From assembly GCF_026672275.1 (NCBI RefSeq), contig NZ_JANQCD010000014.1, forward strand, positions 57,435 to 121,434: a stretch of DNA of 64,000 nucleotides. Reading direction: 5' to 3'. Positions 51,554 through 60,144 of this stretch are shown in pieces. Under the pieces are notes generated by a model. That model searched no databases, had not been told where the DNA came from, and saw only the letters and a program-made list of their open reading frames with translations. Position numbers and translations under genes: made by a program. How positions within the stretch are numbered: position 1 is the stretch's first letter; each line of letters begins with the position of its first letter. The stretch is from Marinifilum sp. D737 (lineage in GTDB: Bacteria; Bacteroidota; Bacteroidia; Bacteroidales; Marinifilaceae).

Positions 51554-51708
51554 ATTTATTCTTAATTACCTAATTCTCCATCACTTCTACCTTAATACTT
51601 CATACACATTTTGAATTTTCATTAACAAAATGATAACTTATAGTGATTTTATACAAATCAAGAGTTGAAAAGTTTTTTGAACCTTGCATAAAGTAAGATA
51701 TAAACGAA

Positions 51709-51834
51709 ATGTATTGGGTTCGAAGGGCATTGGGAGGTCAAACTATTTATATGCAGAAAACTTTTAGAAATCCCGAAAGCTTTGGGATTGCTTACGTTCT
51801 CAGCAATGGAGAAAGTAAGAGCTTTCAGGCTTAA
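51709..51834 (+). other. Candidate 41-codon small ORF with internal palindrome
   Basis: The frame MYWVRRALGGQTIYMQKTFR... ends SNGESKSFQA. The DNA includes ATCCCGAAAGCTTTGGGAT (51761-51779), almost perfectly self-complementary. No homology is recognised, and the sequence may simply be a repeat. The rest of the 51554-51916 gap upstream of the phosphofructokinase gene is AT-rich, with no other gene seen. Confidence 0.25.
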
Positions 51835-51916
51835 GGAAACAATATATCCAAAAGGATTTTTCTCTCCTTGATTTGAATGATTTTAAATTTGATATCAATC
51901 ACTAAAGTTTATTGCT

Positions 51917-53119
51917 ATGAAAAATAATAATTCTTGTAGAGGGATAATAGGCATCTTAACAGGTGGCGGTGATGTTCCCGGATTGAATCCTGCAATTCGT
52001 GCCGTTACCATTAGAGCATTAAGAGAAGGTTATAAAGTAATCGGTATTAGAAAAGGCTGGAGAGGTCTGATTGATATCGTAAGAGATGAAAAGGCGGACA
52101 ATAGTGAAAACTTTGAAGTTTTAACCGAAGAGTTGGTAAACAAAGTAGGTCGTACAGGAGGTACATTTCTGCATACTTCAAGAGTAAATCCATCTAAAAC
52201 ATCCAGAGAAAGAGTTCCTACACACCTGAAAGACAAATATGATCAGGATGTAAATGACTTGACGGAAGAAGTTCTTGCCAATCTTGATTTCTTAAATATA
52301 GATTATTTGATTCCGATTGGAGGTGATGATACCTTAAGTTACGGAGTTCGTCTATACCAGGAAGGTTTTAAAGTAATTGCCATTCCTAAAACCATGGATA
52401 ATGATGTTCCTGGAACCGATTATTGTATTGGATTTAGTACATGCATTACCCGAACAATATCACTCACTCACAGTTTAAGAACATCGGCTGGTTCGCACGA
52501 ACGCTTATTGGTACTTGAAGTATTTGGTCGCTATGCCGGATTTACAGCTATTCTGCCCACTTTGGCCGGTGCAGCCAACCGTTGTGTTATTCCTGAACAC
52601 AATTTTGATATTGAACGCCTAACAGAGTTAATGATTCAGGATCGATTTTCAAACCCAAGCAGATACTCGGTTGTGCTGATTTCGGAAGGAGCAGCTTTTA
52701 CTGGCGAAGAAATGATTTTCCAGGATCATGTAATGGATGACTATGGTCACAAAAAACTCGGTGGTATTGGCGATCAAGTATCCGAACAAATGAAGATTCT
52801 ATCTCCTAAGTTCAATAATTCCAAACCTATTAATGTTATCAATCAAAAGCTAGGCTATATGGTACGATGTGGTGATCCGGATGCAATTGATTCAATTGTT
52901 CCGATGGCCTTTGGTAATTTGGCATTGGATTTAATTATTAAAGGAATTCACGGACGTTTAATCACTTTGCGTAACGGAAGATACGACAATGCACCTATTG
53001 ACATCGTCACCAGCTCGAAAAAATTGGTAGATGTTGATCGATATTACAATATAGAAAGATTAAGACCAAAGTATAATAGTTTTGAACTTCAGCCATTGTT
53101 TTTAATGACAGGTTTGTAA
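51917..53119 (+). CDS. 6-phosphofructokinase with PPi-type active-site residues
   Basis: A 400-residue PFK. Family motifs are ILTGGGDVPGLNPAIRA, the catalytic PKTMDNDVPGTD and the substrate segment EVFGRYAGF. Two positions separate ATP- from PPi-dependent enzymes. Residue 138 is Asp (GGDDT, where ATP-PFKs have GGDGS), and residue 158 is Lys (PKTMDND, where ATP-PFKs have Gly). Both are the PPi-type residues. It is therefore predicted to use pyrophosphate, possibly reversibly, although some group III enzymes with mixed signatures do use ATP. It is not in an operon. I give no gene symbol because pfkA and pfp are both used for this type. Confidence 0.93.
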   Translation: MKNNNSCRGIIGILTGGGDVPGLNPAIRAVTIRALREGYKVIGIRKGWRGLIDIVRDEKADNSENFEVLTEELVNKVGRTGGTFLHTSRVNPSKTSRERVPTHLKDKYDQDVNDLTEEVLANLDFLNIDYLIPIGGDDTLSYGVRLYQEGFKVIAIPKTMDNDVPGTDYCIGFSTCITRTISLTHSLRTSAGSHERLLVLEVFGRYAGFTAILPTLAGAANRCVIPEHNFDIERLTELMIQDRFSNPSRYSVVLISEGAAFTGEEMIFQDHVMDDYGHKKLGGIGDQVSEQMKILSPKFNNSKPINVINQKLGYMVRCGDPDAIDSIVPMAFGNLALDLIIKGIHGRLITLRNGRYDNAPIDIVTSSKKLVDVDRYYNIERLRPKYNSFELQPLFLMTGL

Positions 53120-53227
53120 TTCCACATAATTTTGTAAATTTGGGAAGCCTTTCAACATTGTGTTGAAAGGTTTCTACTTTCACAACCATTCCCATTTTAA
53201 TTTATTATTTATTTAAACTTAACTCTT

Positions 53228-53863
53228 ATGTTAGAATTTAACATTTTAGGTATTTCTGTATTGGAATGGATTGGATACGCTGCATCTGTTCTTGTACTGG
53301 TATCATTAAGCATGACATCGATTATAAAACTTCGATGGTACAATTTGGCAGGAGCTATTCTCTTCTCGACTTATGGATTTTTAATCGGCTCCTTACCTGT
53401 AGGAATCATGAACTTTTTAATTGTGTGTGCCAATATTTACAATCTGAAAAAGATGTATGGACAAAAAGAAGATTTTAAAGTAATTGAGATAAAAGATAAC
53501 GATGAATTGCTAATACACCTTTTAGACTACTACAAAAAAGACATTAGTAATTTCTTTCCAAATTTTGAAAAGAAAGAGAAGCAGTTGGGAATTTTTGTAT
53601 TGAGAAATATGGCTGTGGCAGGAATTTTTATCGGTACACAAGAAGATAACGAATTAAAAATAGACTTGGATTACGCTCTTCCTCAATACAGAGATTTTAA
53701 AGTTGGCGATTATTTGTACAAAAGCTTAAAACAAAGCTTAAGCGATCACAATATCAAATCGGTATACTGTTATTCTACACAAATGCTGAAATACATGGAA
53801 AAAATGGGATTTGAAGCTGACAAAAAGGATAACAAATCCATCATGAAAAAGAATTTAAACTAA
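53228..53863 (+). CDS. YgjV-like membrane segment fused to a GNAT-like domain
   Basis: A 211-residue protein. Residues ~1-80 have three membrane helices of the YgjV/inner-membrane type (LEWIGYAASVLVLVSLSM; LRWYNLAGAILFSTYGFLIG; LPVGIMNFLIVCANIYNLKKMY). Residues ~90-211 resemble an N-acetyltransferase (GNAT)-like fold: LGIFVLRNMAVAGIFIGTQ, DYALPQYRDFKVGDYLYKSLK and a final VYCYSTQMLKYMEKMGFE. The acyl-CoA loop is not clearly conserved, so activity is uncertain. It is monocistronic, with its own terminator. Confidence 0.75.
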   Translation: MLEFNILGISVLEWIGYAASVLVLVSLSMTSIIKLRWYNLAGAILFSTYGFLIGSLPVGIMNFLIVCANIYNLKKMYGQKEDFKVIEIKDNDELLIHLLDYYKKDISNFFPNFEKKEKQLGIFVLRNMAVAGIFIGTQEDNELKIDLDYALPQYRDFKVGDYLYKSLKQSLSDHNIKSVYCYSTQMLKYMEKMGFEADKKDNKSIMKKNLN

Positions 53864-53869
53864 TTCAGA

Positions 53870-53900
53870 AAACTCCTCAATTGCTTGAGGAGTTTCTTTT
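53870..53900 (+). terminator. Rho-independent terminator after the YgjV/GNAT-like gene
   Basis: A perfect 11-bp stem, AAACTCCTCAA (53870-53880) and TTGAGGAGTTT (53885-53895), loop TTGC, then CTTTT. Confidence 0.9.
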
Positions 53901-53987
53901 ACACACTTTCTGGGACAGTGTCAGGATTTACTCACAAATATGCTTCTCGTTCAAATTTAACAATTGAATTTGCAAGTAAATTAGATA

Positions 53988-54017
53988 TAAAAAAAAGAGC
54001 AAACTTACGTTTGCTCT
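53988..54017 (-). terminator. Rho-independent terminator of the btuB-btuG unit
   Basis: On the minus strand AGAGCAAAC (54017-54009) pairs with GTTTGCTCT (54004-53996), followed by a run of T. Confidence 0.9.
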
Positions 54018-54044
54018 ATATTCTATTCAATGCAATCATTACAA

Positions 54045-55121
54045 TTACTTAATCTCTAAAAGCATAAATGGAGCAATACCAGTTTCATATTCTTTAATCA
54101 AAGTACCTTCAGTATCGTAAGTCACAAACTTACCATTTGATGTAGTACTTGACGAAGTAAATACACATACTTTGTTATCGTAGAATCCTACTCCATTTAT
54201 TCCCGAAATGCCTTCAACTAAATTTGTAGCTGCAAAACTTTTAGACTCTGTATTAAGTACTGCAATAGCACCAGATATATTGTAACTAGCATCATAAGCT
54301 GAAGTCATTACATATAGCTTTGAAAAATCATTATTGAAGGACATAATGTTTACATAGCTGGAACTGATACCTTCTAATTTCAATAACTCATATTCATTTG
54401 TAGTTGTATTAATATAAGCTAAGCCTGTTTCAGTTGAAGGAGATGAATAACTGCTAACTTGAGAAGCGTAAAGGTTATTATTATCGTCTTTTATTAAATA
54501 ACTCGATACAGCTTGAGTTTCTATATAGCTGATATCTTCTGTATCTAAATCAATAACTGCAATGTTCTTTTTATAATTTAAGGCAGCATATAACTTACCA
54601 TCAACTATAGCTAGACCTTCAGGTCCACCTTCTAAAGCAATTTTCTTAACAACTTTTTTAGTATCTAAATCTACCTTTGCAATGTAAGAAAGTGTAATGT
54701 CAGTCCAAATATCTCCTCCCCAACATGATACATAAAGGTAATTTCCATCTGCTACACAATAACGTGGTTTGATAATGTCATCTTCCAGTCCATTTGCTGT
54801 TTGCTTCCATGATTTATTATCTATCCAAAAAACCTGATCTGCATTGTTCCCCATCATGTATACATTGCCATCGTAATTGTATGCATATTGCACATTAGAA
54901 ATCATTGAAACAGTATTTACGGTTTCGTAATGATCGTTGGTTATAATATCACTTTCTTTATCGTAAACCGAAATACTCGATTTAGCTCCGTTAAAAGCAC
55001 CATAATTAACTACATAACAAGTACCTACACCAGGATCATTATCACTATCACTTGAGCTACATGAAGCAAATAAAGTAGCAGCAATAGCTAACATTGTTAA
55101 AAATTTGAACTTGATTTTCAT
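54045..55121 (-). CDS. BtuG-like surface lipoprotein (DUF5074-type beta-propeller)
   Basis: A 358-residue protein with lipoprotein signal MKIKFKFLTMLAIAATLFASC (Cys21) and an acidic tail (SSSDSDNDPG) typical of surface-exposed Bacteroidota lipoproteins. The rest is a YncE/DUF5074-type propeller: CYVVNYGAFNGAKSSISVYDK, NVYMMGNNADQVFWIDN, LYVSCWGGDIW, GGPEGLAIVDGKLYAALNY. In Bacteroides, BtuG is a DUF5074-type propeller that binds cobalamin very tightly on the cell surface and passes it to BtuB. This gene lies 12 bases after the btuB-like gene and under the same riboswitch, which strongly supports that role. Confidence 0.85.
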   Translation of the reverse strand: MKIKFKFLTMLAIAATLFASCSSSDSDNDPGVGTCYVVNYGAFNGAKSSISVYDKESDIITNDHYETVNTVSMISNVQYAYNYDGNVYMMGNNADQVFWIDNKSWKQTANGLEDDIIKPRYCVADGNYLYVSCWGGDIWTDITLSYIAKVDLDTKKVVKKIALEGGPEGLAIVDGKLYAALNYKKNIAVIDLDTEDISYIETQAVSSYLIKDDNNNLYASQVSSYSSPSTETGLAYINTTTNEYELLKLEGISSSYVNIMSFNNDFSKLYVMTSAYDASYNISGAIAVLNTESKSFAATNLVEGISGINGVGFYDNKVCVFTSSSTTSNGKFVTYDTEGTLIKEYETGIAPFMLLEIK

Positions 55122-55133
55122 TTCTAGTTTATT

Positions 55134-57125
55134 TTAGTTGATATTATAAGTTAAGCTTAGTCTATAATTAACACCTGGCATCGCATATCCATATGTAGAC
55201 TGATAATCAGCATCAAGGATATTATTAACCAGACCTTTTATTTTGATTCTATTTTTGTCATTCAATTTAAACTGGTGACCTACCGAAAAATTTAGAAGGA
55301 AATAAGATGACAGAATGTTTTTATCCTCTTCGTTGGTAAATTGTTTATCGGTATACTTACAATCTATCGAAAAATTGGTGTTTTTATAACGAACTGTTGA
55401 GTAGACATTACCGCTATGTAATGGAACATATTCCATTTGGCGCCCGATTGCACTTGAATTAGTCTGTGATTTTTTACGTTCTGTCGAGGTATAAGTATAA
55501 TTTAATCCTGAACTTGCCTTTAATCCCCAAAGTGAGTAATTCAAGTGTGTCATTAATTCCAACCCTTTACTTTCTACTTCCTGAACATTCTTAGGATACC
55601 AACCATTATCATTCACCCACAGTATCCAATCATCAATATTTAAATAAAAAGCATTCAATTGAAAGTGCCCAAAAATCTCTTTGTTTGAATAATTCCACTT
55701 AAAACCCAACTCATAATTCATTCCTTTCTCTGGATTCAGATCAGGATTCCCCTGATCACCCCAAAAACGATCATTAAAGGTAGGTACACGATAACTTTTA
55801 GCGATATTTCCATTTATACTTAGTGCATGAATTTCTTTTGAAAACAGAAGGTACTTAAAGCCCAGGCTTGGTGTAAACGGAACACTGTAATCAGTTACCA
55901 AACCTTGACGCAAATTAATTGTTGCCGTTAGTTTACGATTAATTTTGTGATAATAAGAGGCATAAAAATCAACTCTATCTTCATAATCAAGATCACTGGA
56001 ATAAGTGTAAACTGTAGGATAAATTCTACTAGCTTTTGCTCCGATCTTATAACTTATTTTTTTATTTAGCTCATGTTCAATTGATGCCTCTCCAATTATT
56101 CGTTGAGTTTGAATAGTATCATCTGTATGATCATTATGAATACCATTGTCATACACATAGCCTCCACTAATCTCATACTTAATGGCTCTTTTATGGTTTT
56201 TATAAGATGTCCACAATCTGATATGCTTGTCTTCATATGGTTCTTTAAAATCAGGTTTCGTAAGATTAGTTTGCATGTTTTGCTGAATCAAATGCCAATC
56301 TTTCTCTAACCAAAGATTAAATAGGAGTGTTTCCTGATCGGAAAATTTATAATTGAATTCTTGAATTAAACCTTTGTTTTCAACATTTGCATTTCGCTGT
56401 TTATCCTTTTGCTGAAAAATGCCATTTTCAAAATCACGTACCTCGGTGTTCGTGAATTTAAAATCGTTGTCTTTTTTATAATAATAGGCACGAGTCACCG
56501 ATTCAAACTTTCCATTTCCTAAAAATATTTTTGCACCATACAACTCTTCACCAAAAGAACCATGAGATATTCTAGCCTCTGCTTTAACCCCTTTTGTCCA
56601 ATTGTTTTTTAGCCCCAGATGAATAGCTCCTCCAATACTTCCTGAACCATTAACAGTACTGGCACTACCAAATTGAACACCTACCTCATCGAACAAGTAC
56701 ATCGGCACATTACTCATATTCGACTGTCCAAGTGTTAAAGAATTAAGGTTAATTCCTCCAAAATTGACACTGGTATGATCAGGAGAAGTACCTCGTAAGC
56801 GTATAGTTGATAATGTACCAGCCGTTGATTTTAAAGTGATAGGCAAAGTTCTTGACAATAACTGCTCTAAACTTCCATCGCGGTGAGCATCAAATTGCAA
56901 AACGGGAATGGTTTCGATTTTTGCCCCTGATTGGTATTTCTTTAGCTTCCCATAGCTCACAACTTCATTCAACAGAATGGTATCAAATACCGTTACAATT
57001 TTCTTTTTATTTGTATAAACAGAAGTACTATCACTTGAACTAAGATAACCATCGGTATAATTTGAATAAGCCGGACTTAAAGCAAAAAACAACAGGATAT
57101 ATACAAATACTCTTCTCATTATCAT
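55134..57125 (-). CDS. btuB: TonB-dependent vitamin B12 receptor, BtuB-like
   Basis: A 663-residue outer-membrane receptor (signal MIMRRVFVYILLFFALSPAYS). The plug domain includes LEQLLSRTLPITLKSTAGTLSTIRLRGTSPDHTSV, GINLNSLTLGQSN and NGSGSIGGAIHLG. The remainder is a 22-strand-type barrel ending NILDADYQSTYGYAMPGVNYRLSLTYNIN, which has the usual TonB-receptor C-terminus. It has no CarboxypepD or SusC-like N-terminal extension. It is assigned to cobalamin because a cobalamin riboswitch lies ~100 bases upstream and a BtuG-like gene follows. Confidence 0.88.
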   Translation of the reverse strand: MIMRRVFVYILLFFALSPAYSNYTDGYLSSSDSTSVYTNKKKIVTVFDTILLNEVVSYGKLKKYQSGAKIETIPVLQFDAHRDGSLEQLLSRTLPITLKSTAGTLSTIRLRGTSPDHTSVNFGGINLNSLTLGQSNMSNVPMYLFDEVGVQFGSASTVNGSGSIGGAIHLGLKNNWTKGVKAEARISHGSFGEELYGAKIFLGNGKFESVTRAYYYKKDNDFKFTNTEVRDFENGIFQQKDKQRNANVENKGLIQEFNYKFSDQETLLFNLWLEKDWHLIQQNMQTNLTKPDFKEPYEDKHIRLWTSYKNHKRAIKYEISGGYVYDNGIHNDHTDDTIQTQRIIGEASIEHELNKKISYKIGAKASRIYPTVYTYSSDLDYEDRVDFYASYYHKINRKLTATINLRQGLVTDYSVPFTPSLGFKYLLFSKEIHALSINGNIAKSYRVPTFNDRFWGDQGNPDLNPEKGMNYELGFKWNYSNKEIFGHFQLNAFYLNIDDWILWVNDNGWYPKNVQEVESKGLELMTHLNYSLWGLKASSGLNYTYTSTERKKSQTNSSAIGRQMEYVPLHSGNVYSTVRYKNTNFSIDCKYTDKQFTNEEDKNILSSYFLLNFSVGHQFKLNDKNRIKIKGLVNNILDADYQSTYGYAMPGVNYRLSLTYNIN

Positions 57126-57223
57126 CTATATAATGAAGAAAACATTGGGATAACAACAGTTTGAGCTACTAAAACCTATCGTTTTCCAAACACCTTCTCC
57201 GAATGTTTTGAAAAATTGTATGC

Positions 57224-57407
57224 AGATTGGCAGGTCTTCTGGCTTGCTCAACTTTTATCAACCTTCCCATCCCTATTAGGAACAGTGGTATCGCAGTATA
57301 AAAGCTTTTTATTTGAGCTTACAGCTACGGGAACAGCTCCGGACTTGAACCGGATTCCCTTTTCATCTCAATTTGTTAAGAAACAAATGTACGAGAACCA
57401 AATGCGT
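57224..57407 (-). ncRNA. Cobalamin riboswitch 1 (btuB-btuG leader)
   Basis: On the minus strand the conserved core is in order: AAAAGGGAATCCGGTTCAAG, TCCGGAGCTGTTCCCGTAGC with TGTAA, CCACTG, GGGATGGGAAGG, and the closing AAGCCAGAAGACCTGCC. This is the standard cobalamin aptamer including the CCACTG B12 box. Its 3' end lies ~100 bases from the btuB start. No strong terminator lies between them, so control by hiding the ribosome-binding region is likely. Confidence 0.93.
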
Positions 57408-57409
57408 TG

Positions 57410-57417
57410 CAAATGTA
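57410..57417 (-). promoter_or_regulatory. Promoter -7 element of btuB riboswitch unit
   Basis: TACATTTG on the minus strand, an exact match to the Bacteroidota -7 consensus TAnnTTTG, immediately before the 5' end of the riboswitch. A TTGG about 17 bases further upstream may serve as the -33 element. Confidence 0.7.
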
Positions 57418-57502
57418 TGAAAAAAGACCAATAAATCCACTATTCACAAACTATTTTAAAACACACTGTCTATCAGTCATTAACAAAACATTCACTTATA
57501 CT

Positions 57503-57531
57503 AAAAAGGGAATCTATTAAGATAGATTCCC
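57503..57531 (-). terminator. Rho-independent terminator region between btuB unit and upstream receptor gene
   Basis: On the minus strand GGGAATCTAT (57531-57522) pairs with ATAGATTCCC (57517-57508), followed by a T run. It ends the receptor gene that stops at 57557 before the next riboswitch unit begins. Confidence 0.88.
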
Positions 57532-57556
57532 CTTGTTTTGTCGTAAATGTTATATC

Positions 57557-59710
57557 TTAAAACTGATATGAGAATTTTGCCATAAATGCTCTTCCTGGCA
57601 TATTATATCCATCTTTCTCGGTATAGTTTTCATCTAATAAATTTGAAATTGAAAATCCAACAGTATAGTTCTCGTTAAAAGAATAGCTGGCTGAATAATC
57701 AAACACATAAGAAACCGGGTGACGCAACAATTCATCATTAACTAGATCTGGTCGCACCTCTTTTTCATTATATACAATTGGTTCCTTCGTAATGTTTGGC
57801 CAATTGGAATAATCCGCAAGGTACATGTAGTTATTCTCGTATCTGTGACCAATATATCTTCCATTCAATCTTGTCGAAAATCCTTTTAAGTTATCGAATT
57901 CAATACCAAATGAAGCTGTGTTATCACGCACGTATCTCATTTCTCCTTCCAACTGATTGTCTTCTGCATCCTTATATTTTACTGTAGCATCAATCAAGTG
58001 AGTATAATTTAAATACAATCTCAAAGAATAATCATAGTCTTTTAATGCACCAAAATCGTAGGAAGTGCTTAATTCCAATCCATTCATATCTGCACTTTGT
58101 GCATTTATATAGGTTGTACTGTAATCAGGCAAATAACTTCTGATGATTTTATCTTTGTGATCCGTTTTGAAGTAGGTAAAATCGAAATTAATGCCTTTTC
58201 TATAGCTATTATAAGATAATCCAAAATCTATTGTTTTAGATGTTTCAGGATTCAAATCCGGGTTTCCTACTGTGGTTGATGTACCTCGAGTGTATTTTCC
58301 CGCAACTTGATATGCTTTCGGAGCTAAAAAAGCATCTCCATAGCTAATATGAGCAGATAAACCTTTCAGCATCTCATATTTAACTCCAATATTGCTTGTT
58401 AGTTCCCAATAGTCTTCACTACTTTTATCATTTCCTAACAAATCATCAGCTTCCAATTTAAACTTGATATGATCTCCTCTTGCTCCAAGCATCAAATTCA
58501 ACTTGTCGTTTAGTAATTTGAATTGTAGCTGGGTATAAACTCCTGTAGCAATGTTTTTATAATCTGGCTGGTAAGGAGCTTCAACATTTCCGCTGGTATC
58601 GAAGTTGGTACTTTCGTATTTTTCAGTTTTATTATCCAAACCTAATGCAAGATTGTGTTTTCCTATTTGGTAGGAATCTGTCAATTGAAAACCGTAATTT
58701 TTATACACGCTTTCAAAATCACCGTATCCATCAGAACCAACATCAATCGTTTTATTCTCCTCGTTTGAATAGAATGGAGAGAACTTGATGCTATGATTTT
58801 TGTTTTTACCCACTACATCAAAACCAGTTGTAAAACGTTCGATATCTTTAGAGTCCATTCCTTCGGTATGCCAGAAGTTACCAGGAGTTTCGATATCATC
58901 ACCTCTGTAGTATCCTCCGTTCAGGTTAATCTTCCAATCTTCTGCTAGTTTAATTCCCAATCGAGTATTCAAATTGTAGGTAGTGAATTTCGTATTCTCC
59001 ATTCTTTCTCCATAAGTACTTTCATCGAGAATCGATTTTGCATACTTCTCGTCATACAAGTTACGATTACCGGTTTTGTAATCTTTCCCTTGATTGTTGA
59101 ATGCAAATCCCAGGTCAAAATCCATCCTTTCAGAAACAGCTCCTCCTAATCCTAAGTTTAACTTTGAGGTGTTAAAGCTTCCATACTCAGTATCAAATCT
59201 TCCACTTAACTCTCCTGTGCTATTTTTGGTTACAATATTCACAACCCCAGCCATAGCTGCCGATCCATATTGGGCAGAAAAAGGACCTTTCAATATTTCT
59301 ACTCGTTCTACATTCTGCAAGTTAATACTTGCAATATTTTCAGTACCAGCTGGTTTTCCATCCACTAAAATCACAGTATACTTTACACTTGGCGAAGGAG
59401 TAAAACCACGCATACTAACCGTTGCCTGTACACCTGGATATTGCAAAATATCAATCGATGCTGATCTTTTTAACAAGCCTGCCACATCAACGGCTGGTGA
59501 TGCTTCAATGGTTCTTTGAGTAATCACCTCAATTTTTTGCGGTAAATCCTTAAGTTTGGCATTCACTCTGGAAGCATTAATTTCAACTTCCTCTAAATTC
59601 AAATGCTTTACAACCTTTTTGTCATCAGTTGAATTTGGCACTTCATCAGCTTTTACAGCAGCGTTAAATAATGACAGCAATGCAAAAGCAGTTAAAAACG
59701 TTCTTTTCAT
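57557..59710 (-). CDS. TonB-dependent receptor under cobalamin riboswitch control
   Basis: A 717-residue outer-membrane receptor (signal MKRTFLTAFALLSLFNAAVKA). A TonB-box-like stretch near LEEVEINASRV is followed by a plug domain (LPQKIEVITQRTIEASPAVDVAGLL, MRGFTPSPSVKYTVILVDGKP, VERVEILKGPFSAQYGSAAMAGVVNIVTK). The barrel ends NLLDENYTEKDGYNMPGRAFMAKFSYQF. It differs clearly from the btuB-like protein nearby. Its own cobalamin riboswitch suggests it imports a corrinoid, such as another cobamide or cobinamide, or cobalt-related substrates. It is the only gene in its unit. Confidence 0.87.
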   Translation of the reverse strand: MKRTFLTAFALLSLFNAAVKADEVPNSTDDKKVVKHLNLEEVEINASRVNAKLKDLPQKIEVITQRTIEASPAVDVAGLLKRSASIDILQYPGVQATVSMRGFTPSPSVKYTVILVDGKPAGTENIASINLQNVERVEILKGPFSAQYGSAAMAGVVNIVTKNSTGELSGRFDTEYGSFNTSKLNLGLGGAVSERMDFDLGFAFNNQGKDYKTGNRNLYDEKYAKSILDESTYGERMENTKFTTYNLNTRLGIKLAEDWKINLNGGYYRGDDIETPGNFWHTEGMDSKDIERFTTGFDVVGKNKNHSIKFSPFYSNEENKTIDVGSDGYGDFESVYKNYGFQLTDSYQIGKHNLALGLDNKTEKYESTNFDTSGNVEAPYQPDYKNIATGVYTQLQFKLLNDKLNLMLGARGDHIKFKLEADDLLGNDKSSEDYWELTSNIGVKYEMLKGLSAHISYGDAFLAPKAYQVAGKYTRGTSTTVGNPDLNPETSKTIDFGLSYNSYRKGINFDFTYFKTDHKDKIIRSYLPDYSTTYINAQSADMNGLELSTSYDFGALKDYDYSLRLYLNYTHLIDATVKYKDAEDNQLEGEMRYVRDNTASFGIEFDNLKGFSTRLNGRYIGHRYENNYMYLADYSNWPNITKEPIVYNEKEVRPDLVNDELLRHPVSYVFDYSASYSFNENYTVGFSISNLLDENYTEKDGYNMPGRAFMAKFSYQF

Positions 59711-59886
59711 GTCTTTAAAGAATAAAATGAAAATAAGATTAACTAATGCAATGCAGACAGGGAGCTTAAAAGAAATTTCACAACATACCGTAAAGGACCA
59801 GTTTTGGCAGAAAAATCCTTATTTAGTTATTTATTACTTTTTCATTCGCTTGCTCTTTTTCCCGAAAGCAATGACTTAAATGTTTG

Positions 59887-60072
59887 CAGTGGCAGGTCTT
59901 CTGACTTGTTCTACTTTTTGAGGCCTTCCCATCCCTATGTATCGGGACAGTGGCAAGGAGTATTTCAAAAAGCTGTATTAGAACTTACAGCTACGGGTAT
60001 AGTTCCGGATTTTCACCGGATTCCCTTTTCATTTCTACTTCTGATAATAGAGAAGTAAAAAACCAAATGCAG
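59887..60072 (-). ncRNA. Cobalamin riboswitch 2 (leader of the second TonB-dependent receptor)
   Basis: The minus strand shows AAAAGGGAATCCGGTGAAAA, TCCGGAACTATACCCGTAGC with TGTAA, CCACTG, GGGATGGGAAGG and the closing AAGTCAGAAGACCTGCC. All core parts of the aptamer are present. It is ~175 bases from the receptor start. Confidence 0.93.
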
Positions 60073-60074
60073 CG

Positions 60075-60082
60075 CAAATGTA
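60075..60082 (-). promoter_or_regulatory. Promoter -7 element of riboswitch 2 unit
   Basis: TACATTTG on the minus strand, an exact TAnnTTTG match at the same spacing from the aptamer as in unit 1. Confidence 0.7.
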
Positions 60083-60144
60083 TACAAATTTTCGCTACAA
60101 CTTTCTTAAAAAGATCGTTTATTCAACATCTTTTTCAAGCTCAA

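Noticed and set aside
59094..59519. 141-codon frame antisense to the second TonB-dependent receptor
   Set aside because: It is a mirror of a well-conserved plug-domain coding region.
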